Shown here: in pieces, positions 1-9,100 of the stretch | Layout of the letters: every line of letters starts with the position of its first letter | Numbering within the stretch: the first letter of the stretch is position 1 | DNA from: CAYVTV01 sp964526475 | GTDB taxonomy: Bacteria > Bacteroidota > Bacteroidia > Bacteroidales > GCA-2748055 | Direction: 5' to 3' | DNA: 64,000 bases | Assembly: GCA_964526475.1 (NCBI GenBank) | Contig: CAZGKF010000010.1 | Location: 15,106-79,105, forward strand | Program-made: the position numbers and the translations under genes | The notes under the pieces: generated by a model | Database searches by the model: none | What the model was told of the DNA's origin: nothing | What the model saw: the letters and a program-made list of their open reading frames with translations, nothing else

Positions 1-614
1 CGAAAGGTCAGATAGAAAAAATAAATGTTCTTATAAGAAAACTTAGCGCCGATGGACTCATAATTCATGTAAATCCTTTGCAGGAATGGTTTCAGCCGGA
101 AGGAGACAGACTTAGGAAATCCCCGATTGAAACAATTAAACATATTATTGATAAGCTGGATTATCCACTTATTGTAAAGGAGGTTGGACAGGGTATGGGC
201 TATTACAGCCTGAAGGAATTATTGCAGCTGCCACTTGAAGCTATTGAATTTGCAGCTTTTGGCGGTACCAATTTCGCAAAACTTGAGTTGATGAGGAGTA
301 CCGGCCCGGTAAGAGAACTTTTTGAACCACTTGCAAAGGTTGGTCATGATGCTTATGAAATGATGGAAATGGTTAACAGCATTGTTTCTGAAGGGAATAT
401 TAAATGCAGGTCAGTTATCGTTTCCGGAGGAATTAAAAATTTTCTTGATGGGTATTATTTAATACGGAAATCGAAACTTCCGGCAATTTATGGCCAGGCT
501 TCCGGGTTTCTGAAATATGCCAAAGAAAGTTATGAGGAGCTCAGAGAGTATGTTCAATATCAGATAAACGGCCTTAAATTGTCATATACATATCTGAAAA
601 TAAAAGATGAATAG
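1..614 (+). CDS. fni: Type 2 isopentenyl-diphosphate delta-isomerase, C-terminal part (5' end outside window)
   Basis: Interconverts isopentenyl and dimethylallyl diphosphate using reduced FMN; it is the last step of the mevalonate route encoded by the following genes. The open frame runs in from the window edge (first full codon at base 3) with no start, so this is the C-terminal two thirds of a protein usually about 340 residues long. Diagnostic family segments are visible: HVNPLQEWFQPEGD, VKEVGQGM, FGGTNFAKLE, and a late glycine-rich phosphate-binding stretch (VSGGIKN). The stop overlaps the start of the HMG-CoA reductase gene by 8 bases, indicating translational coupling. The type 2 enzyme is unrelated to the Nudix type 1 isomerase. 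Family assignment is firm; the missing N-terminus is only a window effect. Confidence 0.93.
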   Translation, partial: KGQIEKINVLIRKLSADGLIIHVNPLQEWFQPEGDRLRKSPIETIKHIIDKLDYPLIVKEVGQGMGYYSLKELLQLPLEAIEFAAFGGTNFAKLELMRSTGPVRELFEPLAKVGHDAYEMMEMVNSIVSEGNIKCRSVIVSGGIKNFLDGYYLIRKSKLPAIYGQASGFLKYAKESYEELREYVQYQINGLKLSYTYLKIKDE

Positions 615-1935
615 TATGGGCAGGGTGATAAAAAGCGGTTTTTCAAAGTTGCGTAAAGAGGAAAAGAGAAATATTGTAGCCGGAGAAACTGCCAAACCTC
701 GCGATTTCATCCTGGATATAGAAAAAATGGATCACCCTGATCCTGAAATACAGGAACTTATTGATCAGTTTTCAGAGAACACCATCGCTAATTTTTACCT
801 GCCTTTCGCTATTGCCCCAAACTTCCTTCTGAATGGTAATAACTACTATGTCCCGATGGTAACAGAGGAAAGTTCGGTAGTGGCAGCTTGCAGTGCTGCA
901 GCAAAATTCTGGAGTATGAATGGAGGGTTCAGGGCAAAAGTAATCAATACAGCTAAAACCGGTCAGCTCCATTTTATATGGAATGGTGATAAAAATAATC
1001 TTCAATCTGCATTTCCTGAGTTAAAGACATTCCTTCTTCAGAAAACTGAAGGTATAACTGAAGGTATGCGCAAAAGGGGAGGTGGTATCCGGGATATTCA
1101 TTTTGAAGATTTAACGGATAAAATATCTGGTTGTTACCAGTTGAAAGTAGAATTTGAGACCGTTGATTCAATGGGTGCAAATTTTATTAATACCTGTCTT
1201 GAGGAAATGGGAGTCCTGCTGAAAAGGTTTTTCTCAGGGAACAGGCTTTTTAATGATCAGCCATCGGATGTGGAGATCATCATGGCCATATTATCAAATT
1301 ATAATCCTGAATGCCTTGTTGAATGTTATGTTGAGACTGATGTAAAAGCATTTGAAGATGTGGGATTTGGAATGACGGGGGCAGAATTTGCTGAGAAATT
1401 CAGGAAAGCAGTTGAAATAGCTCACTTCGACAGATACAGAGCGGTAACTCATAATAAAGGAATATTTAATGGGATTGATGCAGTTATAATAGCAACAGGA
1501 AACGATTTCCGGGCTGTTGAAGCCGGAGGACACGCATACGCATCGAGAGACGGGAATTATAGAGGTCTTTCCTATGTAATTATTGAAGAGAACAAGTTTC
1601 ATTTTGGCCTGAAAATACCTCTTGCCGTTGGTACAGTGGGTGGATTAACGGGAATTCATCCTCTGGCCAGGTGGTCATTTGAGATACTTGCCAAACCTGA
1701 TGCCAGGCAGTTGATGATGATTGCAGCAGCAGCCGGACTCGCGAACAACTATTCTGCAATTAAATCATTAATTACCACGGGAATACAAAGCGGGCATATG
1801 AAGATGCACCTTGGAAATATTCTTTCTTTTCTTCAGGCAACGGATGAACAAAAAAGACTTGCAACTGAATATTTCGAAGATAAAAAGGTTTCATACGACC
1901 TTGTCAGGAAATACCTCCATAGTAAAGGGAAATAA
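607..1935 (+). CDS. mvaA: Hydroxymethylglutaryl-CoA reductase, class II
   Basis: Reduces HMG-CoA to mevalonate (or the reverse), the committed step of the mevalonate pathway; soluble cytosolic enzyme. Class II features in order: ENTIANFYLPFAIAP near residue 57, the catalytic Glu in VTEESSVVAA (87-88), the DSMGANFIN substrate segment (187-195), Lys284 in HNKGIFNG, Asp300 in ATGNDFRA and the C-terminal catalytic His in GHMKMH (397-401). At 442 residues it is the usual class II length and lacks the membrane anchor of class I enzymes. The ATG lies inside the 3' end of the isomerase gene, and the stop codon overlaps the next start (TAATG), so the three genes are read as one coupled unit. Confidence 0.94.
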   Translation: MNSMGRVIKSGFSKLRKEEKRNIVAGETAKPRDFILDIEKMDHPDPEIQELIDQFSENTIANFYLPFAIAPNFLLNGNNYYVPMVTEESSVVAACSAAAKFWSMNGGFRAKVINTAKTGQLHFIWNGDKNNLQSAFPELKTFLLQKTEGITEGMRKRGGGIRDIHFEDLTDKISGCYQLKVEFETVDSMGANFINTCLEEMGVLLKRFFSGNRLFNDQPSDVEIIMAILSNYNPECLVECYVETDVKAFEDVGFGMTGAEFAEKFRKAVEIAHFDRYRAVTHNKGIFNGIDAVIIATGNDFRAVEAGGHAYASRDGNYRGLSYVIIEENKFHFGLKIPLAVGTVGGLTGIHPLARWSFEILAKPDARQLMMIAAAAGLANNYSAIKSLITTGIQSGHMKMHLGNILSFLQATDEQKRLATEYFEDKKVSYDLVRKYLHSKGK

Positions 1936-2879
1936 TGCAAAAACAGAATAATCATAATCGTTTGTTTTTTGAAGCTTCCGGTAAGGTTCTTTTGTCGGGA
2001 GAATATCTCGTATTGCACGGAGCAGAAGCATTTTCCCTTCCTGTCCGTTTCGGACAAACTCTTATAATTGAAGAAAAGAAAGATAAAAATTCATTGTACT
2101 GGAAGACCATAATGAAAGGTGAACTTTGGTTTGAAACCCTGTTCAGTATGCCTGATCTGATGATAATCAATACTAGTGATTTAAGGATTGCGCGGGTTCT
2201 GAAAGAAATCTTACTTGCTGCCAGGGATTGTAATCCATTATTTCTTAATAAATCTAAGGGCTTTAATGTAATTTCAGAGCTGAATTACAATATACTATGG
2301 GGTTTGGGAAGCAGTTCGGGACTTACTGTAAATATTGCGCGATGGGCTGACATTGATCCCTTTAGTCTCCATTTTAAAACTTCAGCCGGCTCAGGTTATG
2401 ATGTTGCAACTGCATTAGCCGCTAAACCTATATTATATAAACTTGAAAATAAAAATCCATCCTTTACAGAGATTCAGTTTTCCCCGGTCTTTAAAAACAA
2501 CATTTGGTTTGTTTACCTCGGGAATAAACAAAAAAGTGCTGATGAAATTAAGAAATTTGAGAGAAATATAAAGCCTGATTTATCAAGGGAAATAAATGAG
2601 ATCAGCGCAATATCACGAAGGATAACCATGACGAAAAATGTTAGGGATTTCATACGTTACCTTGATGCTCATGACAGAATAATTTCCCGCTTGAAGGGGG
2701 AAACTCCCTTGTCCGGAAATCTGTTTTCAGATTTTACTGGGTATGCAAAATACCTTGGTGCATGGGGAGGGGATTTTGCCATGCTTGTAAGTAGTGAGTG
2801 TTCAGAATACATCAGTAAATATCTCCGGAAGAAGGAGAAAAATACCTGGTTCAGTTTTGAGCAAATGATATTAAATTAG
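1935..2879 (+). CDS. GHMP kinase, GYDIA family; candidate phosphomevalonate kinase
   Basis: ATP-dependent small-molecule kinase of the GHMP superfamily. Motif 1 is GKVLLSGEYLVLHGA (residues 16-30), motif 2 the phosphate loop GLGSSSGLT (123-131), then the family-defining GSGYDVATA (152-160), and a C-terminal GAWGGDFAML (275-284) replacing the usual GAGGGG motif 3. It sits between HMG-CoA reductase and diphosphomevalonate decarboxylase, and a separate conventional mevalonate kinase follows, so by elimination this should supply the otherwise missing phosphomevalonate kinase step. The GSGxDVA and GGD segments also resemble bacterial phosphomevalonate kinases. Start overlaps the upstream stop by one base. 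Family membership is clear; the substrate is inference from context. Confidence 0.85.
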   Translation: MQKQNNHNRLFFEASGKVLLSGEYLVLHGAEAFSLPVRFGQTLIIEEKKDKNSLYWKTIMKGELWFETLFSMPDLMIINTSDLRIARVLKEILLAARDCNPLFLNKSKGFNVISELNYNILWGLGSSSGLTVNIARWADIDPFSLHFKTSAGSGYDVATALAAKPILYKLENKNPSFTEIQFSPVFKNNIWFVYLGNKQKSADEIKKFERNIKPDLSREINEISAISRRITMTKNVRDFIRYLDAHDRIISRLKGETPLSGNLFSDFTGYAKYLGAWGGDFAMLVSSECSEYISKYLRKKEKNTWFSFEQMILN

Positions 2880-2889
2880 ACTTCATACG

Positions 2890-3954
2890 ATGAAACATCC
2901 CTCTAAAGATAATAAAGAGCTCCTCGGGTCGGCAGAATGGTCAAGTCCTTCAAATATTGCTTTTATTAAATACTGGGGAAAGAAGAATAATCAGATACCG
3001 GCAAATCCTTCCCTGAGCATGACCCTGAATAATGCTTATACACGAACCTCCGTAAGAGCATATAAAACCGGAATAGGTACAGGGCTGACATTCAAATTCT
3101 ATTTTGAGAATAAGAAAGTTTTTTTCTTTGAAAAAAAAATAGCAACTTTTTTTGCTAAAATAAAAAAGGAAATGCGATTTCATGAAAATATTGAATTTGA
3201 GATAAGGAGTGTAAATTCTTTTCCGCACTCAGCTGGTATAGCAAGTTCAGCGAGTTCAATGAGTGCACTTGCATTGTGTTTGTTAAGCATAGAAGAACAG
3301 CTTCAACAGTTTAAATATGACACTAATGATTTTTTCCGGAAAGCATCCGGACTTTCCAGACTCGGTTCAGGTAGTGCCTGTCGGTCAGTTTATGGAGGGT
3401 TTAACTTGTGGGGTGATTCTCCCCTTGTAAAGAATTCCTCAGATGAATTTGCAATTCCTCTTGAAAAGATTCATCCTGTATTTGAAAATTTGCATGATAC
3501 CATTTTAATTGTGGATAGCAGGGAAAAAGAGGTATCAAGTACTGCCGGACACCGGCTTATGAATAATCATCCTTTTGCTTCCATGAGATTCCTCCAGGCC
3601 AGTAATAATTTAGAAGGCTTGTTGAAATGTCTGGAAACCGGAAATTGGGAAGATTTTTCGAAAATAGTTGAAAATGAGGCGTTGACACTTCACAGCATGA
3701 TGTTAACTTCCTCTCCCTGGTTTATTTTATTGAAGCCCGGAACAATCGATATAATTGAAAGGATTAAGAAATTCCGGCAGAAAACAAGTTTGCCGGTTAC
3801 TTTTACGCTTGATGCAGGACCAAATATTCATCTGATTTATCCGTCTGAATATTTTGAAAAAATACAGCAATTCATTCATAATGAATTAATTATATTTTGT
3901 GAAAACCGCAAATTTATCAATGATTACACCGGACATGGACCTGTTAAGTTCTAA
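2890..3954 (+). CDS. mvaD: Diphosphomevalonate decarboxylase
   Basis: Converts mevalonate 5-diphosphate to isopentenyl diphosphate with ATP hydrolysis and loss of CO2 and phosphate. Signature N-terminus SPSNIAFIKYWGKK (19-32) and PANPSLSMTL (38-47) are near invariant in this enzyme; HSAGIASSASS (113-123) is the nucleotide loop; GSGSACRSVYGGF (159-171) carries the active-site Ser and Arg; Asp308 in LDAGPNIH is the catalytic aspartate. Length 354 is normal for the family. It follows the GYDIA kinase by 10 bases and precedes mevalonate kinase by 5. Retention of the catalytic Asp and Arg argues for a genuine decarboxylase of the classical pathway rather than a mevalonate 3-kinase-like homologue. 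Confidence 0.94.
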   Translation: MKHPSKDNKELLGSAEWSSPSNIAFIKYWGKKNNQIPANPSLSMTLNNAYTRTSVRAYKTGIGTGLTFKFYFENKKVFFFEKKIATFFAKIKKEMRFHENIEFEIRSVNSFPHSAGIASSASSMSALALCLLSIEEQLQQFKYDTNDFFRKASGLSRLGSGSACRSVYGGFNLWGDSPLVKNSSDEFAIPLEKIHPVFENLHDTILIVDSREKEVSSTAGHRLMNNHPFASMRFLQASNNLEGLLKCLETGNWEDFSKIVENEALTLHSMMLTSSPWFILLKPGTIDIIERIKKFRQKTSLPVTFTLDAGPNIHLIYPSEYFEKIQQFIHNELIIFCENRKFINDYTGHGPVKF

Positions 3955-3959
3955 ATGGA

Positions 3960-4934
3960 ATGAGAAAGAAAAGTAAAATCTTTAATGCCAAGATATTATT
4001 ATTTGGGGAATATACTGTTATTCTTGATTCAAAGGCATTAACAATACCCTACACCTATTTCACGGGGCGTTTGAGCTATATTGGGGATGATAAATATACC
4101 CGTTATGATCAGGCACAGAAATCAAACAGGGACTTGTTTTCTTACCTTGATTATCTTAAGTTACATCAGGAAAAAAAATCTGAGTATGAACAACTTGATC
4201 TTCCGCAATTAGAGAACGATCTGAAAGAAGGACTCCATTTTGAATCAAATATTCCACAGGGTTACGGAGTGGGAAGCTCAGGAGCACTTGTTGCAGCCAT
4301 TTATATGAACTATGCACGTTTCAGGATTAAACCAGCAGACCGGTCATCCATATTGAAATTAAAAAAGATCTTTTCTGATATGGAAACATTTTTTCATGGC
4401 CGGAGTTCTGGGCTGGATCCGCTTAATTCTTATGTGGGGAAGCCTTTACTTATAAATACTGTTAACGATATCAGTATTGTGAGTATTCCAAATCAGACTA
4501 ATAATGCCGATGGGGCTGTTTTTCTGATTAACACTGGGTCACCCTCCGATACTGAACCTCTGGTAAATTTGTTTATTGAAAAAACAAAGGATACTCCATA
4601 CAGAAGAATACTTTCAGAATCATACATCCCCATAAATAACCATTGCATTGACCAGATATCGAATGGCGATATTATCGGTTTCTTTGAGAGCCTGAATAAA
4701 CTCTCCGTTCTTCAACTAAAGATATTCAGTGAAATGATACCTGAAAGATTTGTTGAGATATGGAATTACGGACTTGAGAGTAAGGAATATATTATGAAAT
4801 TGTGCGGATCGGGTGGAGGAGGATTTCTTCTGGGTTTTACACGGGATTATAAAAGTGTTGAAGAACAAATGAAAAATAGAGATATTGAAATAATCCCTGT
4901 ATTTAAAAATTCGGTTTTCAGAAGAACTAATTAA
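3960..4934 (+). CDS. mvk: Mevalonate kinase (GHMP family)
   Basis: Phosphorylates mevalonate to mevalonate 5-phosphate, the entry kinase of the pathway. The GHMP landmarks are present: AKILLFGEYTVI (10-21), the phosphate loop GYGVGSSGALVAA (101-113), a catalytic Asp in SSGLDPLNSY (149-158), and the C-terminal GSGGGGFLLGF. 324 residues is normal. It is the last of four pathway enzymes packed without promoters between them, 5 bases after mvaD. Which of the two GHMP kinases in this operon takes mevalonate and which takes phosphomevalonate is not proven by sequence alone, but this one matches the canonical mevalonate-kinase pattern better. Confidence 0.88.
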   Translation: MRKKSKIFNAKILLFGEYTVILDSKALTIPYTYFTGRLSYIGDDKYTRYDQAQKSNRDLFSYLDYLKLHQEKKSEYEQLDLPQLENDLKEGLHFESNIPQGYGVGSSGALVAAIYMNYARFRIKPADRSSILKLKKIFSDMETFFHGRSSGLDPLNSYVGKPLLINTVNDISIVSIPNQTNNADGAVFLINTGSPSDTEPLVNLFIEKTKDTPYRRILSESYIPINNHCIDQISNGDIIGFFESLNKLSVLQLKIFSEMIPERFVEIWNYGLESKEYIMKLCGSGGGGFLLGFTRDYKSVEEQMKNRDIEIIPVFKNSVFRRTN

Positions 4935-4974
4935 TTTATTTTTTGTTTTTAAGGTGATATTAGATTTTTTATTT

Positions 4975-5925
4975 ATGTTTGAACCTTTAAAAAAAATAAA
5001 TATGAAAGTTTGGCTGGCCCAAATAAGGGCTAATTTTCTCATTTTGTCAGTATTTCTGGTTTTAATCGGGTTGTCACTGGCTATTAAATACCCTTTTCAT
5101 TCAGGTCATAGTTTAAGTTTGATTAACTCTTTCCTTCTTTTGATAGGAGTGGTATCTGCTCATATCAGTGTGAACTTATTCAATGAGTATTCTGATTTTA
5201 TTACAAAGATTGACTTTAACACAATCCGGACCCCCTTTAGCGGAGGAAGCGGGATGGTGATTTCCGGAAAGAGTAAGCCATCAATGGTTATGCGTGTGGC
5301 AATCATTACCCTTCTTATTGCTTTGGGTATTGGCATCTATTTCAGCCTTACTGCTCATTGGTTAATCATATTTTTTGCTTTCATCGGAGCTTTCAGCATT
5401 ATTTTCTACACCCCTGTACTATCAAGATATATGTTGGGAGAACTCTTTGCAGGACTTTCACTTGGTACCCTGGTTGTTCTGGGAACATATATTGCTGCAA
5501 ATGCTTATCCCGGAATGCCACTTTCTGAACTTATCCCTGTTGAAGTGGCATGGTTATCTGTTCCTCCCGGAATTCTTACTTCTCTTTTACTTCTAATTAA
5601 TCAATTTCCGGATTTTCAGGCAGATAAAGCGGGTGGAAGAAATCATCTGGTAATACGACTGGGAAAGAGAAAAGCTGCATGGCTATATGCAGGTGGTATG
5701 TTCAGCAGCTTCGCAATTATCCTTTTATTGCCTTTATTTGGAATCTCAACATATTGGGTTTATCTGGCATTGATCCCAATCCCATTGGCTATTAAGGCAT
5801 CTATTGCCGCCCTGAAATATGGGGAAGATATCCCGAAGCTGATCCCTGCATTGGGGAGTAATGTAATAACCATTCTTGCAACAGATTTGCTTCTGGCTGT
5901 TGCAATTTTTATTGAAGTGTTGTAA
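4975..5925 (+). CDS. UbiA-family membrane prenyltransferase
   Basis: Integral membrane enzyme that joins a polyprenyl diphosphate to an acceptor, the step used in menaquinone and related lipid synthesis. Two Asp-rich Mg-binding motifs are seen: NLFNEYSDF in the first cytoplasmic loop and NQFPDFQADKAGGRNHL in the second, with about eight or nine hydrophobic helices between and after. Lies 40 bases after mevalonate kinase, so it probably draws on the isoprenoids made by this operon. A GTG at 4954 opens the frame further upstream; ATG at 4975 or 5002 (MKVWLAQIRANF, the typical UbiA beginning) is more plausible. A MenA (1,4-dihydroxy-2-naphthoate) role is possible, but the acceptor cannot be read from the sequence. 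Confidence 0.85.
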   Translation: MFEPLKKINMKVWLAQIRANFLILSVFLVLIGLSLAIKYPFHSGHSLSLINSFLLLIGVVSAHISVNLFNEYSDFITKIDFNTIRTPFSGGSGMVISGKSKPSMVMRVAIITLLIALGIGIYFSLTAHWLIIFFAFIGAFSIIFYTPVLSRYMLGELFAGLSLGTLVVLGTYIAANAYPGMPLSELIPVEVAWLSVPPGILTSLLLLINQFPDFQADKAGGRNHLVIRLGKRKAAWLYAGGMFSSFAIILLLPLFGISTYWVYLALIPIPLAIKASIAALKYGEDIPKLIPALGSNVITILATDLLLAVAIFIEVL

Positions 5926-6064
5926 TAAAGCTTTCTTGTACTGAAATTTCTTTTCAGATTTTTACTTATTACGAATTTTAAGTTTGCTTTTTTATTAACC
6001 CTCTTCAGGACATGATATTATTTCCTCCATTCCTTGATTCATCACTTCCGTACAGGAGATTTCA

Positions 6065-6097
6065 TTTATCCATTCAACATAAATAATGCTATATTTG
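6065..6097 (+). promoter_or_regulatory. Putative Bacteroidota promoter of purL
   Basis: TATATTTG (6090-6097) matches the TAnnTTTG -7 element, with a weak TTTA about 21 bases upstream as the -33 element. It lies about 40 bases before the purL ATG in an otherwise empty, AT-rich spacer. Confidence 0.4.
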
Positions 6098-6139
6098 TAG
6101 TCGTAATAGTATAAATCATAAAGCATTTTTAGATTTCAT

Positions 6140-9100
6140 ATGATACTTTTTTTTAAGGGACTATTAAATAACTATTTCGTAGTTGACGCGCAGGAATCAC
6201 TCTCTGAGAAGAATATTAATAAACTTTCATGGTTATTTGGAGGAGCTGAATTTACCGGCTTACAGCAGATTAATGCGTTTTTCACCGGCCCCCGCCGGGA
6301 AATGATAACTCCATGGAGCACAAATGCGGTCGAAATTGCTGGTAATATGGGTATCAGTGGACTGAACAGGATGGAAGAATTTATTCGTGTTGAGGGAAAA
6401 GATGCCTTACATGATCCAATGTTGCAGCGTATATATGATGGTATCGGACAGGATATCTTTTACATCGATCGAAGACCGGAACCAGTAGCATGGATTGATG
6501 ACATTGCTCGCTACAACGAAAAGGAAGGTCTTGCATTGAGTCCTGAAGAGGTTTTGTACCTTGAAGAGCTTAGCAGGAGAATTGGAAGGAAACTAACAGA
6601 TAGTGAAGTATTTGGCTTTTCTCAGGTTAACTCTGAACATTGCAGGCATAAAATATTCAATGGCACTTTTATAATTGATGGGGAAGAAATGCCATTATCC
6701 CTGTTTCAGCTCATCAGAAAAACAACAAACACCCATCCGAATCAGATCGTTTCCGCATACAGCGATAATTGTTCTTTTTCACAGGGCCCTGTTGTTGAGC
6801 AGTTTGCTCCTGCGACACAAGATAAACCTGATATCTTTGAAATAAATGAGATAGAAGCTGTAATCTCCCTTAAAGCTGAAACTCATAATTTCCCTACTAC
6901 TGTAGAGCCTTTTTTTGGAGCCTCAACAGGTTCGGGAGGTGAGATCCGCGACAGGATAGGAGGAGGTAAGGGCGCTATTCCCCTTGCAGGTACAGCTGTG
7001 TATATGACATCCTATCCGCGCACAGAAGATGGCCGCGACTGGGAGAAGCTGACGGTTCCCCGTACATGGATATATCAGACACCTGAAAGCATTCTGATAA
7101 AAGCTTCCAACGGCGCATCCGATTTCGGCAACAAATTCGGACAACCCCTTATTTGCGGGAGTATGCTTACTTTTGAGCATTATGAAAATGAGATAAAATT
7201 CGGCTACGATAAAGTTATAATGCTCGCCGGAGGAATTGGCTTTGGAAAGAAGAAAGACAGTAAAAAAGATATTCCTGAGAAAGGAGATCTTATTGTTCTT
7301 CTTGGGGGTGATAATTACCGTATCGGTATGGGAGGAGGAGCTGTTTCTTCTGTAAATACCGGTGAATACGGTAATTCTATTGAGATGAATGCCGTACAAA
7401 GGGCAAATCCTGAGATGCAAAAACGTGTATATAATGTTATTCGCGCCCTTGCTGAAGCAGATGTTAATCCGGTTGTATCTCTTCATGACCACGGAGCAGG
7501 AGGACATCTTAATTGTCTTTCAGAACTGGTGGAAGCAACCGGAGGGAGAATTGATATATCTAAACTCCCTGTTGGTGATCCAACACTTTCTGCACGTGAA
7601 TTAATAAGTAATGAGTCGCAGGAAAGGATGGGTCTTGTTTTAAAGAAAAAAGACTTAGATATTTTGCAGAAAATATCTGAAAGAGAAAGAGCCCCTTTCT
7701 ATATTATCGGAGAGGTTACGGGAGATCAACACCTGCTTTTTCTGAATTCCCTTACCGGTGAAACACCTGTTAATTTGCCGTTAATTGATTTTTTCGGGAA
7801 TCCACCGGTAACAGTTTTAAAGGATGCAATTCAACCTGCTATGTTCAGGAAAATGGAATATGATGTTTCAAAAGTGGAATATTATCTTGAACAGGTGTTG
7901 CAGTTGGAAAGCGTTGCATGTAAAGACTGGCTTACCAATAAGGTGGACAGGTCGGTTACCGGTAAAGTAGCAAAGCAACAATGTGCGGGGGAATTGCAGC
8001 TTCCCCTGAATGATACCGGAGTTATGGCACTCGATTATACAGGAAGGAGGGGAGTTGCAACTGCTATTGGTCATGCCCCGGTAGCAGGTATGGTTGACCC
8101 TGAGGCAGGATCAATTCTGTCAATCGCTGAGGCACTCACTAATATCATTTGGGCACCCTTAGAAGGTAAATTGTACAGCGTATCCCTTTCAGCCAACTGG
8201 ATGTGGCCGGCAAAAAACAAAGGTGAAGATGCAAGATTATACAAGGCTGTTAAGGCAGCAAGTGATTTTGCAATAGCCCTGGGGATAAATATTCCTACAG
8301 GTAAGGATTCATTGTCAATGACACAGAAATATCCGGATGAGGTGGTTTATTCTCCCGGAACAGTTATTATTTCAGCTGCAGGAGAGGTATCTGACGTTCG
8401 GAAAATAGTGGAACCTGTACTTGTAAATGAACCCGATACCCGTGTTATATATATTGATTTTTCAGGTGACGAGAAAAAAACAGGAGGAAGCAGTCTTAGC
8501 CAGATTCTTGGAAATCCCGGTGATGAGGTACCAACAGTAAAAGACCCTGATGCTTTTATTCACGCATTTAATGTAATTCAAAACCTCATTGAAAATGAGC
8601 AGATGCTTTCCGGTCATGATATTTCTTCAGGGGGATTGATAGTAACACTTCTTGAAATGTGTTTTGCAACTCAGCAAGGTGGGATGAATATTGATCTGAA
8701 TTCAACCGGTTTAAATGATCCTGTAAAGCTTTTATTCTCTGAAAATCCGGGTGTCATTATTCAGGTAAGGGAAGACGACGGTATTGAGGATATTTTGAGA
8801 AAGAATGGTTTAAGGTATTATTTCATCGGGAGGCCTTCTGCTGATAGATATCTTAATATAAGTATGATAGATCACTGCTATTCATTTGATATAGATTTTT
8901 ATCGTGATAAATGGTACAGGTCTTCCTTCCTTCTCGACACAAAGCAATCCGGAGATAAAAATGCTGTGGGAAGGTATAATAACTATAAACTGCAGCCCGT
9001 TGTTTTTGATCTGAAAAATTTCAGGGGGACATTCAGCTCTTTGGGGATTGATCACATGCGCCGGAAAAGAACAGGAATTAATGCCGCTATTATTCGGGAG

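Noticed and set aside
6923..7507. 194-residue open frame on the minus strand inside purL
   Set aside because: Lies wholly within conserved PurL codons and encodes no recognisable motif; a reading-frame shadow.
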